Counted from the first letter of the stretch, positions 12,301 through 37,557 are shown. The stretch: 64,000 bases of DNA from Tubiluchus corallicola (GCA_030141605.1 JAQGDQ010002372.1:248001-312000); one strand, 5' to 3'. Program-made: numbers and translations. Notes: generated from the letters alone by a model not told the origin.

Positions 12301-15300
12301 AGCATGTCTTCAGTGCTGATGACTACAAAGTTTTAGGGTCTCCAGGCCCAATCAACCGAAATACCACATTTGAATTTACTTAGCAAAATCACGTTTTTTT
12401 TATAATTTGTGAAATATCTACAAATTAAAGTTTGTTTATTTTTAACGAAAAGTTAAGATATTTAAATATTAATCATTAAGGATACTTAAATAAAAAGATA
12501 TTATAACACATTTCTAAGGTAAGCCACTCCATCAAACTTGAGGTTCTATACTATAAAACATCTTTGTCCTTTTTGTATTAGAATTTTTCATCAGTAATTT
12601 TGCATCACAGCAAATGAAAGCAAACAAACAAAAAACAAATTTTTTTATTTATTTTAGAGTTTTTTTAAGCTTTAATAGTAGTTAGTTTTGCAAAAATGTT
12701 TTGGTAATCTATGTTTCATAAATTTCGGTCTGTAAGTTCAGTTTCGGTAACATCCCTGTTGTCCACCATAAATAACTGAAACATTAAGTTCATTGCTTAT
12801 TAGTACTTTACGGTAGTTGAGAGGATGCTGTTAAGAATGCATACGTATCAATGATGTTCACTGTTCAAGAACAGTCCTTCAAAGATTTACGATGTCACTG
12901 TGACGACCACTGGCACCATTTTTGACTGTCTATGGTGTATTGTATAAAAGAATAAATAGTTTTGTCAGGAATGCAAAATAGGCGTTGCCTTTTACTTTAT
13001 CCGAGCACGCCAGAGTTCATCACATGTGGATAAAAACAATTTTTAATACTAATTTTTTAAGGCAAGGGGTTTTTATCCAGACTTTTTTAACGAGGGTCCT
13101 AGTAGTTTGATTAAAACTGATGCTATTTTAGGCCATTATAATTTGTACTTAGAAATGACGAGGACGAACAGGAGGACAAACAAACGTTATTGCTTTTTTT
13201 ATAAAAAAAACGTGTAAAAATTATTTAGTGGCAATTTCAAAAATAATATTTCTACAAATCACTTACATACATACATATAACGAAAGAATTCAGTTAACCC
13301 CATCCCAGGTATAATAGGAAGAGAGGAGAGGATAATTACCGAAGAGTTCCATTGTCGCTGCAGCTGTACCAATGGGCTAGCCTCAGGTCGTGATACCGTG
13401 GGTCCAGTTATCCAGGATCACATCTCAAGAATCAAGAAACCACACTGCTGGGGCTCACGCATTGCAGACTCCACCACCAGAGGGTTAGAAACAAGGATCC
13501 AGGGTCTCGAAACGTCTCCGTTTACTCCTATACTGTAGGAGTCAGCAAATGACGGAGGAAAGGAGAAAAGTTCCTCGTTCCCAGTCTTCAACTAGGCAAC
13601 CTCCTTAGGCAGTTCCAAACTCCACCCAACAACCGTCATGATCTACGTGGCCAGATTACGAACACGACGAAGTTTCCTGCAAACTAGTAACACTGCCTAG
13701 GAACCGTCTGGTTTCCTCTCAGAGAAATTTGATTACACTGAGAACACCAAAACTAGCGAACTCATTATGAGATCTCAAAAGTTATGAGATCTCAAACTTG
13801 CTGCCACAAAACGTGTGCTTCCAACGCAGCTTAAAAACCCGTAATGGCGGCAATAAGGAAAAATCACGGTTCAATGCTTTTCCAGGAGCGCGAAAATTAT
13901 CCTGTAACCATTCAAGACATGTGACAGGAAGATCGCCATCAAACAGGGAAAAGGGGAGAGGTATTAAAGGATGGGCAGAAAACCAACCCAAACATAAAAC
14001 AGAAATGAATATTTTATTTGGAGTACAAAATGAACTTTAGCATAATTTTAATACGGACGAGGACGTCTGTGACGTCACAGTCACATATACTACAATTTAC
14101 CTGCCCTGGGCTATTCAAGTACACATCTGTACAACCAGCTATACCATGACTCTCAGGAGCATGTTTTGATATCTTTGTAGATTTATCCAAGTCAAGTGGA
14201 ATACTTTCATAGTCAATATCCAGATCAATGATAGATAAAAAGATCTGCAAAAATAATAATGTTTAGAGGCAAACTGCTAACCGTATTAAAGTACCAAAGT
14301 AACTCTACGCTAGAGTCACACTTTATCCTAAGCTGATTTCTCATCATTGAATAAACAACAATTTTGAGAACAGCAGTCAGTGCATGCTTTCAAAAAAATA
14401 TTTCAATCCTAATATGGCCAAAGTACAACTAAACGACTTGTATATTCCTAAATATTAATTTATTCACTTCCACATATATATATATATGAACATTTTTCTA
14501 AACAGTATGATTCCATTTTATGGGGGCTTGGAGTATTTTACAGAAGCTTGTACCTGTATATAGAGTAATGAGTGTACACAAACCTTTTCAAAAGGTTGTT
14601 CGCTTCCATCACAAATGCCTTGAAGTTCCTCCACGTACTGCGGAAATGCATCGTTTGCTGCATCAAAAAACTCACTGTATATCTATAAATGAAATTATGT
14701 GCATGTACTGTAATCTACGTAGGATGACACTGGAAATCTATTAGCACTTAGCACCAATTACGTCAAAACTAAAACTTTTTATTCAGGGTTTCACACAGTT
14801 GTAGCTTTGCTTCAAAACAAACAACCCATATGTTTAACTCAACTCCTACAGTAGCAATATCACTCTGAATTTATTTGTTTATAAAAAATAAAACACACCT
14901 GCTGTAAATTTACAGACTCATTACTGAAATAGATTTTACATACCTACATCTACATAAAAATATTTATTCTTGATATCTCATTGAATAAATAAAAATGAAA
15001 ATAAAAAACTATTTCTCTGAAAATATTGTGGTATAATAAAACGTATTCTGCTAATTGCAAGAATAAAATTTTTATTAATTAACTAAAATGTTCAGACAAA
15101 ATTTTATGACACATTTTTGGTTTTAACTATTTATTACACGCTAACGCCACAACCTAACAAGTGACATAATAAAATAACCATGAAACGCAAACAGTAACAT
15201 GGAATTATAGCTAAACAATAAACAATTTTAACTTATTCATTGACAATACAAAATTAACATGAGTAGAAGCAGGCTTATTTCTGATTGGCACACGATGAAG

Positions 15301-16461
15301 ACTAGTTGTTTTTTAATCAAGCAGCATCCTTCCTTCCTCTGTGTATCCTGTACAAGATGTTACTCCCTACCAGTAGCTTTCTACATTACATATAAACATG
15401 TGCCTAACAATCCTGTAAATATAATGTTCCACCAACAGCTACACAAGATGGCTATGTTCCAATATCTTCACTATCTTCAATAACTTCATTAACAATCTCG
15501 CTAACTACCAAGTAGTCTACAACTGTAACATTAACCATCCAGATCATATCAGCACTTCACATGCCACAAAACCAATTTAACTCCAGAATATCAATTACAA
15601 TAACAAGTCAATTGTTTGCGGAGAAAAAGATGTTATCAGTTTGAAATTTTAGCTACGAATAATGCTTATCTGACAAAATAACCATTACATTATACCTAGA
15701 GAATGCACAATAAGCTTTGAAGGACATTGTATTTGCTAACATCTTGTAAACATCCTTTTGTTGAGGGTATGACTAATCACTAACTCGTGACGTGACACAG
15801 CAGAAAACATAAACAAGCCATTAGCTTATTTGATATTACAGATAGTAAATATAATAAAATAATAAATCATTAATCTTCATTTACATCACTATTTGAAACA
15901 AATCTTAGTTAATTAGCTACAATAATAATTTGATACTAAAAACAGTAATGCACAATAGGTCACACACCTTCCTCCCCAAGTCACTGTCAATAAATTTCAG
16001 AAAGTAGTCAATATCCGTATTAACTTTGTAGAAATCAGAAATTTGTTGCTTGAACGTCTTTCCCTGAAAATACTTCCTAAAAAATAACTCAACAATGGTA
16101 CATAATTAATAAACATAGTTGATTTACATAACAAGTAAAAAGTGAGAAAATATATTAATGACAGCCTTTGGCTAAGGCTAGTCAAAATTCTGGCAATTAA
16201 TGAATTAGTTAAATAGTTAATCTTAGTTGGGTCAGAACTATAATTTTTCACAAATACGAAGCACGTTTAACTCATGTATTTCTGGTCTAGATGAGCTCCC
16301 AGTCAAGGCAAAAACCATCAGCTTTAATTCTAGAAACTACAGTCATTACAAATTACACACAATTAAAGAGAACTTGACAAACTTACTATAGCAAACCCAA
16401 CATCATAATAGCCACCAGAAGCATGAAGAACTGGCAGAAACAAAGCTTGAGCTGACAACAT
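6135..16461 (-). CDS. Peptidase C45 / isopenicillin-N acyltransferase-like protein (multi-exon gene)
   Basis: Located exons, 5' to 3': 16387-16461, 15968-16063, 14584-14670 (or 14674), 14101-14244, 11435-11669, 11214-11307, 9679-9819, 6135-6364. Frame and splice phase agree at every located junction except that the exon 2/3 boundary has two options, and one exon between 9679 and 6364 is missing. The product, about 380 aa, matches the C45 family in order: N-terminal PVLHASGGYYDVGFAIGKTF, PQYVEELQGICDGS, the GCTDVYLNSPG block, LGMGHTEDA, GFLPGYCMSFNKYGVIYTIN, FVTRALLAAK, and a C-terminal DDIKAMLSDTSHLDYPIF. The family consists of N-terminal nucleophile hydrolases/acyltransferases that self-cleave before a Cys. 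The GC-T sequence in exon 4 (Cys at about residue 124) fits that nucleophile. No signal peptide is evident. Introns hold a pogo-like element and a G/T-rich array. Substrate is not predictable: animal members are varied. Confidence 0.85.
6565..6760 (+). repeat. Copy of a degenerate 'CATTTGGGCA' repeat
   Basis: Holds CACATTTAGGCATGGCCATT, followed by variants such as GACACTTGGGCACTGA, and ends in ACCATGCAAGGATACCG. Related copies lie at 29300-29400 (plus) and 30538-30690 (minus). The repeat itself consists of diverged ~14-18-bp motifs ending in GGGCA. Family unknown. Confidence 0.55.
6815..7607 (-). mobile_element. Pogo/Tigger-like non-autonomous element, copy 1 (left end eroded)
   Basis: Inverted relative of the element at 43037-43853. 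Its end at 7607 reads as the same terminus (AATAGACTCA...TAGTAG on the minus strand), and interior blocks such as the one around 7200-7370 match 43160-43380. The outer ~40 bp at the low end are missing or diverged. The high end abuts a (TA)n run that starts the 7608-7955 repeat fragment, consistent with insertion at TA. It lies in an intron of the C45 gene. Confidence 0.7.
7608..7955 (-). repeat. Inverted, diverged fragment of the 1-3146 tandem unit
   Basis: Reverse complement of the unit's G/C-rich part. GATTCGCGGCAGCTACAGCT mirrors the unit boundary, and the stretch near 7890-7940 mirrors the TTGGGTCCGGGAAAA segment. The reading is many-substitution diverged compared with the near-identical array copies. 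Confidence 0.75.
8390..8800. repeat. G/T-only minisatellite-like tract
   Basis: About 400 bp whose plus strand is almost only G and T, built of GGTGTGGTGT-like words. Long overlapping minus-strand ORFs rich in His/Thr/Pro here come from composition, not coding. It lies in an intron of the C45 gene. Tracts of the complementary composition (A/C) occur at 19940-20335 and 20600-20940. Confidence 0.8.
8831..9678. other. C45 intron, nothing recognised
   Basis: AT-rich intron DNA with a C-run at 9513-9526. The missing C45 exon could lie here or in the repeat-filled stretch 6365-8830, but no segment combined splice sites, the required phase and family-like residues. Confidence 0.35.
9679..9819 (-). 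CDS. C45 gene exon 7
   Basis: Acceptor TTATTTGCAG at 9820-9829, donor GTAATG below 9679. Encodes SVNLADCANKKIINYEVAYP (first Ser split with exon 6) and then a D/E-rich stretch ending in RYHCNT, matching the family block that precedes a conserved His-Asn-x-Tyr region. A stop follows in frame if the donor is not used. Confidence 0.75.
9955..9995. repeat. Short AGT/AGC trinucleotide repeat
   Basis: Runs of AGTAGTAGCAGCAGCAGCAG with small variations inside a C45 intron. Confidence 0.7.
9996..11213. other. C45 intron 6, nothing recognised
   Basis: AT-rich DNA between exons 7 and 6. No repeat array, inverted repeat or additional exon was seen. Confidence 0.4.
11214..11307 (-). CDS. C45 gene exon 6
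   Basis: Acceptor CTTTACAG at 11308-11315, donor GTGAGT at 11208-11213. Encodes SVFVTRALLAAKCINDVDVI and ends VARGI; the T-R-A-L-L-A pattern is typical of C45. Phases: two bases in, two bases out. Confidence 0.85.
11435..11669 (-). CDS. C45 gene exon 5 (core)
   Basis: Acceptor TGTTTACAG, donor GTAAGC. Encodes LGMGHTEDACLAFEYNC, then the SAHI-like segment VQAHIISSSPRGK, then GFLPGYCMSFNKYGVIYTIN. The G-H-T/N-E-D-A motif and the F-L-P-G-x-C block are the most conserved parts of the family. This exon alone fixes the family assignment. Confidence 0.9.
11670..14100. other. C45 intron 4
   Basis: About 2.4 kb. Mostly AT-rich and featureless, but 13290-14000 is clearly richer in G and C (see separate entry). 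A perfect TGACGTCA sits near 14071-14078; in an intron it may be chance. Confidence 0.4.
13290..14000. repeat. G/C-richer unclassified block
   Basis: Composition differs sharply from the surrounding intron. It holds two copies of TATGAGATCTCA about 18 bp apart (13767-13796). No terminal inverted repeats, tRNA-like boxes or protein resemblance were recognised. It may be an old insertion. Confidence 0.3.
14101..14244 (-). CDS. C45 gene exon 4 (nucleophile exon)
   Basis: Acceptor TTTTTGCAG, donor GTAAATTG. Encodes IFLSIIDLDIDYES, then HGIAGCTDVYLNSPGQ. G|C-T is the autocleavage site pattern of isopenicillin-N acyltransferase-type enzymes, so Cys at about residue 124 is the predicted nucleophile. 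48 codons, phase 0 at both ends. Confidence 0.85.
14584..14674 (-). CDS. C45 gene exon 3
   Basis: Donor GTTTGT. Two acceptors are possible: TACAG before 14674 or the AG four bases further (exon from 14670). The second keeps phase 0 with exon 2's GTGTGT donor; the first needs exon 2 to extend by two bases. Encodes FFDAANDAFPQYVEELQG, then ICDGSEQPFEK, the usual helical segment before the core. Confidence 0.8.
14675..15967. other. C45 intron 2, nothing recognised
   Basis: AT-rich, no repeat structure or further exon seen. Confidence 0.4.
15968..16063 (-). CDS. C45 gene exon 2
   Basis: Acceptor TATTTTCAG, donor GTGTGT. Encodes GKTFKQQISDFYKVNTDIDY, then FLKFIDSDLGRK. Joins exon 1 in phase 0 to give the family's G-F-x-I-G-K/R-T-F motif. 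Confidence 0.85.
16387..16461 (-). CDS. C45 gene exon 1 (start)
   Basis: 25 codons beginning at the ATG at 16459-16461 and ending at a GTAAGT donor. Encodes MLSAQALFLPVLHASGGYYD and VGFAI. P-x-L-H-x-S-G is the usual C45 beginning. The start fits because there is only a short lead before the conserved Pro and no better upstream ATG in frame was seen. Confidence 0.8.
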
Positions 16462-17247
16462 GACCACTAAATCTACTGGCTTTTTCTTCGTAATCAATTA
16501 CAAAATCATTCAAATTGTGCATATCAGTAGCTAAACAAACTCTGACTTTTCACTTTGCTGGTGAAAGAACTTCTCAGATAGACTGCAACTGTCTGAAGCA
16601 AGCAAGAGCAAGACATGTCTCTGAAAGCATAAAATACGGTATTCTCAAATTTTCCTAAAGATGTGTGAAAGGCACAAAAATCACCAAAGAAACGGATTGT
16701 TTTCAAAACTAACGATTTCTTCCACTCCCTTTCTCAATTGACGTTGGCTCGTTAACTTTGGTTTTTCGCCACCCTTTCTCTATTAATTTTGTATTTTTGT
16801 GCATTTATTTTTATATGTTATATAAAAATGTAAAACAATAAATTAACAACCTTATCTAACCTAATCTTTTTCATCTTATCATTATGCTCCTAGTCCTAGA
16901 CAATTGTTCTAGAGTTTAGACGTGTTTTCTCTTTCTTGGTATAGTTTGCTCAAGTCCCAAGCGAAATTAAAATAAAATTTCGAATGCGAAAAGTCTTCTG
17001 TGCTCTGATATCAGTAAGAACCACAGCGTTAGTAATTTAAGTTTAACGAATTATTAAAAATCCGAAATACAGCTCTGATGTTAGGTCCTCAAATTTGATC
17101 AGCACCTGGGCGGCTCATCATCATTAGGTAGTTACTGGGCAGAGAAATTCTAAAACTGTCACCAAGTCAGGCAAACACAACGATAATACAGCAAAGAAGT
17201 AGACACTGCTAAAGTCTGCTATGCTACTGGCTTGTCAGCATTCACTG
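16462..17247. other. 5' flank of the C45 gene
   Basis: Presumed promoter side of the minus-strand gene. No TATA box or CpG-rich block could be identified with confidence. Confidence 0.35.
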
Positions 17248-18160
17248 TTGTAGGGCGCCGAGTAACCCACTAGCCGAAATAGGACACTTCCGGCAAAAAG
17301 CATGTGCTAAATTTGCGCAAATGCAGTGACGTACAAGGGCAGCCCAAGTAGGGCACTGGCGATTTTTGACGGGAAAACGAGAATTAAGATGACATAATAA
17401 GACATAAACCTAAATTTGTTTTAGGGAAAAAGTAACTTTATAGTCCTTGACAATTTACAAAATTAATGTATTTTTACAATAGTATCATCAGTATTATTAG
17501 CTACATTAAAATCATTATAACATTATACTAAGTATCTTATTCTAATGCTTTAAAGAGAGAAAGTATGCACACAGTTATTACAGAAATAATTACAACTTTA
17601 AAAATGAGACAGATGCTGCTTTCACAACACAAAAAAAAGTTTTTTTTTTAATATTTAGGAAAAGCATAGACAATTAGTTTTAATAATATCAGTAGTATTG
17701 TAACATGTAGGGCACTGTCGTACATGGCTTGCTAGCCCATGTAGGGCACATATATCGCTAGAACGTTTACTTAGGAGAAAACAATTATTCGTCCAAGAGG
17801 TAGTGAAATGGATTGCCTGTCTGTGAAGCGAGACAAAATAAAAAATGATATACCTTAAATAAATGTTGAAATCGCTAAAAAGTGGGTTTATTTCACTTCA
17901 ACAACATTAATATCGAAACCAAATTTAATATTGTCCGTTCTACCAGCTCAGAATAAAATTCTTTTATTTTACCAGATGTATAATAAATTATTCGACGTGT
18001 GTTGACGTTTTTAATTGTTATTATTACATAAACAAGGACAACGGACGGTGCCAGTACGCTTAACGACTCAATTCGCGACCTGTCTCTAGTGTCCTACTTG
18101 GGCTAGCCCATGTACGCCAATTGTCCTACTTGGGCTAGTGGATTACTTGGCGCCCAACAA
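17248..18160. mobile_element. TIR element of ~910 bp, unclassified
   Basis: Ends are inverted repeats: TTGTAGGGCGCCGAGTAACC at 17248 against TTGTTGGGCGCCAAGTAATC read inwards from 18160, continuing to CCACTAGCC. Subterminal and internal copies of a word like AGCCCAWGTAGGRCA (17345, 17705-17750, 18095-18135, both orientations) resemble transposase-binding repeats. No target duplication could be made out and no transposase ORF is present. Confidence 0.75.
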
Positions 18161-19897
18161 CTGTCACTCAATCATTCTTCATCATCATCATCATACGCCC
18201 GTCACGTCTATTGTAGACATTGCAGGCAGAATTCTAAAATAAAAGAAATCTGCCTTCAGACAGGTAAACGCAGCAGTAATTCAGCAAAAAAACTAGACAC
18301 TGCTACGCCAGTACCACTTCCGTTGGGAGCCGGAAACCTCGAAGAAATAGGGGCAACCTTTGTTCAATTGGGCCATCTAAGCGCATTTCTAATGTTCCAT
18401 ATATATTCATCTCATTTTGGGAAATTATTTTAAACCACTCATGAAGAGTAAACTGAAATTTACTTTTTATTGTTGAATGACTCTTCCTCTAATTGAAAAT
18501 AAGCATTATAGACGTACAACGGCCAGAATCTGACCGAAATCCTCAACGAACTGACCGTTGACCAACATACAACTAATCGACAAGCAACTATGCCCACTAT
18601 CCAATAGATATCTTTGTAAGTTAGAACCACTACACTCCAGGATACAAGTTCTAAGAGTAAGTGAACATTTACAGTCTAAATAGCATAAATCAAATTAAGT
18701 AATAAAAGTTTAGAATTATTTAAACCTTTATTATTAATCTTGTTGCATGAGAGCAAGAACCTATAGTATCTGGATTCAGGCTTATACTAGAAAATGAGAA
18801 ATGAAGAATTGTCAGTCTTTTGTAAATCAGAATAGTTCTTGTAATTTCATTAACGCAGTAGTTTTTTGTGGGCGTGTTCAAGCTTTCATTTATCTTCTAT
18901 TTTGAAAGCTTTTGGCTACTTGCCAATTTTATCTTTGTGGCATATATATAATGGTTTTGTGCTGACTAGTATGCAACTAATTGCAAATGCATTGATCTTT
19001 CTGGTCTTTAGGATCTGTTTCATTATTAATTTTGATACTAATTAAAAATAATGCAAGTCAAACTGGCAGCACAGTTTCGAGTGCTAAAATGCTTAAAGCT
19101 AATGTAGTAAGTTAAACAATGTGTGTACAGCACGAAATTCAGGGGAGATATCTAAGCGGTTAAGCCAACTTGGTGACTAACTTAGTCGATAACTTCCCCC
19201 TTCATTTTGTTAGAAGTACGCACGCCCGTTCCAATGTAGAGTTTAGGAAAATTTAATTATATCCATGTTACCATTCATCACACGAATTATAATTATAACC
19301 CTCTATTCACTGCTATTTAACTTATATTTGTTGCACAGGTGTGATGATTCAAGAAACTACCACGATAGAAAATTGACAAATCTTAATAAATATTACAAGT
19401 ATATCTACAATTAAAATCGTAAGAGATTTAATGTTTATGTTCGTTGCAGATACAATGCTTTTGCAATTGTTATTGTATACGATTACATTATGGCAGGTGT
19501 TCTTGCACTGGACAATTTATTTATTTGCGGAGGACAAAAAAGTGCTAACTGTTAAAATTAGATTTGGTACACTAGCGCTCTGTTATCACCACCTACAGAT
19601 TCCATGTTTCTGATGTAGCTGTGTCCGTCCAGCACTTAAGAATTAAATACACATTGTTATCGTCCAATTTTAAAAGCCCATTCTTATTTTTACAATAATT
19701 ATTATTAGTTCGACGACTTATAATATTTGCAACTGATGCCGAGAAGCAAGAAAAAGTTAATTTTAAATTGATTTAAGTTGCATGTTTCCATAATTCAGAT
19801 AAGTATAAATCTGGTAGGGTGATTAGATATTATGACCTCTGTTCAATACGAGAAAGTGGTAGCAATTCGTTAATCTGTTAAAGTTGTTTAATTAATT
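18161..19897. other. Intergenic, nothing recognised
   Basis: AT-rich. A CAT run sits at 18180-18195. No exon with family resemblance, no tRNA and no inverted repeat was found. Confidence 0.4.
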
Positions 19898-19945
19898 GAC
19901 TAGCCAAATCCCACAAAAAATTTTACGCATAAACCCACAATGACA
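19898..19945 (+). repeat. Short fragment of the 1-3146 repeat family
   Basis: TAGCCAAATCCCACAAAAAA followed by TTTTACGCATAAA parallels the array's TAGCAAAGGCCCCGCAAAAA followed by TTTTGCGTATAAA. It sits at the start of the A/C-only tract. Confidence 0.5.
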
Positions 19946-21206
19946 AACCATACTACATGCACCACACCACACTACACCAACACCACACAACCGACACCAT
20001 ACCACTCACTCCACTACCCTACCCACACCATGTCACCCACACAACACTATAGCATGCACAACACCCACATTACACCATATCACCCACATAAAGCCACCCA
20101 CACAATGCCATTCACATTATGCCACAAACACCATGCCACAATCACCATTCATACCGCACCAACCTCATCCACCACCCACATCACGCCACTCATACCACAT
20201 CAACCACAAAACGCCACCCACTTCACAACACACCACCCATACCGCATCCAAGATACCACATCAGCCATATCACAACACCTATATCACATCAACCATAAAA
20301 CATCACCCACATCACAACACACCCACAAAAAGGCATAGGAAAAATGTTACAGGAAAAAAGTGGCACAAGTGGACAAGCAGGTAAAAATGGCACAGCAAAA
20401 ATAGCGCAAATGGAAAAGTAGGTAAGAATGGCATACGTAAAAATTAATGGCACAGGAAAAAATGACACACTTCGTAACATATGTGCTTAGGATTAGGGTT
20501 ACAGTGGGGTATAATTATTTGAGTTATTTTTACCTCTGCCAAAAAAGTTGTGCTTCAGCACAGTTTGCTTGGTTGTTTTTTGTCCGTTATGGCAGTAAGA
20601 CACCATACCACTCACTCCACCACCCTACCCACACCATGTCACCCACACAACACTATAGCATGCACAACACCCACATTACACCATATCACCCACATAAAGC
20701 CACCCACACAATGCCATTCACATTATGCCACCAACACCATGCCACAATCACCATTCATACCGCACCAACCTCATCCACCACCCACATCACGCCACTCATA
20801 CCACATCAACCACAAAACGCCACCCACTTCACAACACACCACCCATACCGCATCCAAGATACCACATCAGCCATATCACAACACCTATTTCACATCAACC
20901 ATAAAACATCACCCACATCACAACACACCCACAAAAAGGCATAGGAAAAAATGATACAGGAAAAAAGTGGCACAAGTGGAAAAGCAGGTAAAAATGGCAC
21001 AGCAAAAATAGCGCAAATGGAAAAGTAGGTAAGAATGGCATACGTAAAAATTAATGGCACAGGAAAAAATGACACACTTCGTAACATATGTGCTTAGGAT
21101 TAGGGTTACAGTGGGGTATAATTATTTGAGTTATTTTTACCTCTGCCAAAAAAGTTGTGCTTCAGCACAGTTTGCTTGGTTGTTTTTTGTCTGTTATGGC
21201 AGTAAG
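19939..21206. repeat. 607-bp tandem duplication with A/C-only tracts
   Basis: Two nearly identical copies, about 19993-20599 and 20600-21206. Each begins with about 340 bp of A/C-only DNA (CACCCACA-type words), then a GGCACAGGAAAAA-type degenerate repeat, then a unique part ending in GTTATGGCAGTAAG. Differences between copies are few, so the duplication is recent. The Thr/His/Pro-rich ORFs across it reflect composition. Confidence 0.9.
20336..20466 (+). repeat. Degenerate 'AATGGCACAGG' short tandem repeat
   Basis: Loosely repeated words such as TAAAAATGGCACAGCAAAAA. A second copy sits at about 20941-21072 inside the duplication, and an inverted array of the same word at 21765-21900. Confidence 0.65.
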
Positions 21207-22535
21207 CCTGTTATGCAAAAACAGATTTCCTAAGAAAAGTGCTTATAGACTATAGAATGCCAACATAGGAATCTTTTCACCGGTTCTTTTTTCGGAAAAC
21301 TTGACCGAACACCATGTACAAAAAAAATTTCGTAGAGCATTTCGTTGAGGTGGTCAGAGGGAGTGCTTAGTACTTCTTTTTATTACTTCTACAAGGACAC
21401 ACAATTCGCGTTAGTTCCAGGTTCTATTTCGAGAAAATCTCGTTTGTACAACTGAGTAACGCTGTCTATAATTTTTACTTATTATTGTATATAGCCCCAT
21501 AAGATGACTTGGAACATATATATTTGTCAGACTATTACTACCGCCAAAATTAACGGTGACAAAGTAGATAAACCCTATGTAGAACATTGGTGCCTTAATG
21601 AACAAATATTTTGTGAGTCTTTTGCTAGTCTATATAATACCAATGAATACACACTTTTGTATGTTTGCTCGTTTATCTTTGTGTTAAATTTTTTGAATCA
21701 AAAGAACCAGACCTAGTTTTATTATAATTCGTTTTATAAAAATCAATTGCGTTAAAATAACATTATGTGCCATTTTTCCTGTGTCATTTTTACCTGTGCC
21801 ATTTTTCCTGTGCTATTCTTTCGTGTGTCATTTTTCTAGTTTCATGTTTACCGTGCCATTTTTCCTTGTGCCATTTTTACCTGTTCCATTTTTACCGCGC
21901 ACCGCGACATAGCTATGGACATGGAAAACAAATATAGCGCTTGTTCCGAATTTTGTAGAAAAAGTGTTCGTTGTTTTGGTCCTTAGTCCTAAATTAATGG
22001 TACCAACAGAATTCAGTGGAACGTTCTGTATAACTAGGAGACAATCTTGCAATTCAAATAAGAATTTTTAAGAAGCCGCTTTAGAATGCAAAAGAGAAAG
22101 TGAAAATTTGGAATTGTTTTGGTTATTGTTTAAGAAAAGCCGATCTGTATAGTAAAAAAATAATAGACTTCATAGTTTGTTTACGTGCTTTTTCTAATGA
22201 CAAATCAACATGAGGTTTAGAAATCTGTAGGCTTCAAATTTTTGCAAACTGAAAAAAGTGAATTTTAATTTTATTGACAGCAAGGTAAGAAGGCATTCGG
22301 TTTGTGTATATTTTTTAATTAAGTTTAACAGTAATCATTAGGCTACAAGATAATATCTAAAACGGAATAGCTGAGTGTTACGGTGTGTGCTTAGATGGGT
22401 GATCTACAGGAAAACTCTGCTATTTTTCTATGTTAGCGATGATACGTGCATTTTCCAACATAGCTGAGACGTTTCTGATCTTAGAGATTATCGTAAAAAT
22501 CCTTAATATATTCTACATTGTTATTATGTTCTGTG
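21207..22535. other. Intergenic, little recognised
   Basis: Apart from the short-repeat array at 21765-21900 there is only AT-rich sequence. No exon was supported. Confidence 0.35.
21765..21900 (-). repeat. Inverted array of the 'GTGCCATTTTTCCT' word
   Basis: Eight or more variants of TGCCATTTTTCCTGTG in a row; this is the reverse complement of the words in 20336-20466 and 20941-21072. The facing arrays could be the ends of one large element or chance neighbours. Confidence 0.65.
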
Positions 22536-22536
22536 T

Positions 22537-22703
22537 ACGCGTTTTGCTGAATTAGTTGGCGTTTTATAGTGTCGTCTTTTTATTATGCCATGATTGTAAC
22601 GGTTAATATTAATATCATTATGCCATTGTATTATGATAACTCTTGCGAGCATGGCTTAATTACAAAAACAACAATGTAAAACGCTAACTAATTCAGCAAA
22701 ACG
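22537..22703. repeat. Small foldback element upstream of CNT gene A
   Basis: GCGTTTTGCTGAATTAGTTG near 22539 is mirrored by CTAACTAATTCAGCAAAACG near 22683, with arms of about 27 bp and one mismatch, separated by about 110 bp. It resembles a MITE and lies about 200 bp before the first coding exon of CNT gene A. Confidence 0.6.
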
Positions 22704-22897
22704 TTATGCCTGCACATGACATAATCTGAGTATAACAGACGTAACGAAGAAATAAAAAATTGTCTAACCACCTACTTATTCTGCACAAAGAAACTTCATC
22801 ACTTTCTTAATGGCAAATTTCAGATTGCGTAGTTTTTGTGAAGTAGCCAAATTCAAGTTACCATTGAAGACTGAAGATTGAAATTTAAATTGCATCA

Positions 22898-37557
<14,660 letters not shown>

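Noticed and set aside
14071-14078. Perfect TGACGTCA (CRE-like site)
   Set aside because: It sits within an intron near an exon, far from the gene start; with one palindromic 8-mer, chance is likely.
19940-20954. Long Thr/His-rich plus-strand ORFs
   Set aside because: A/C-only DNA cannot form stop codons easily; two frames are open at once and the block is a recent tandem duplication.
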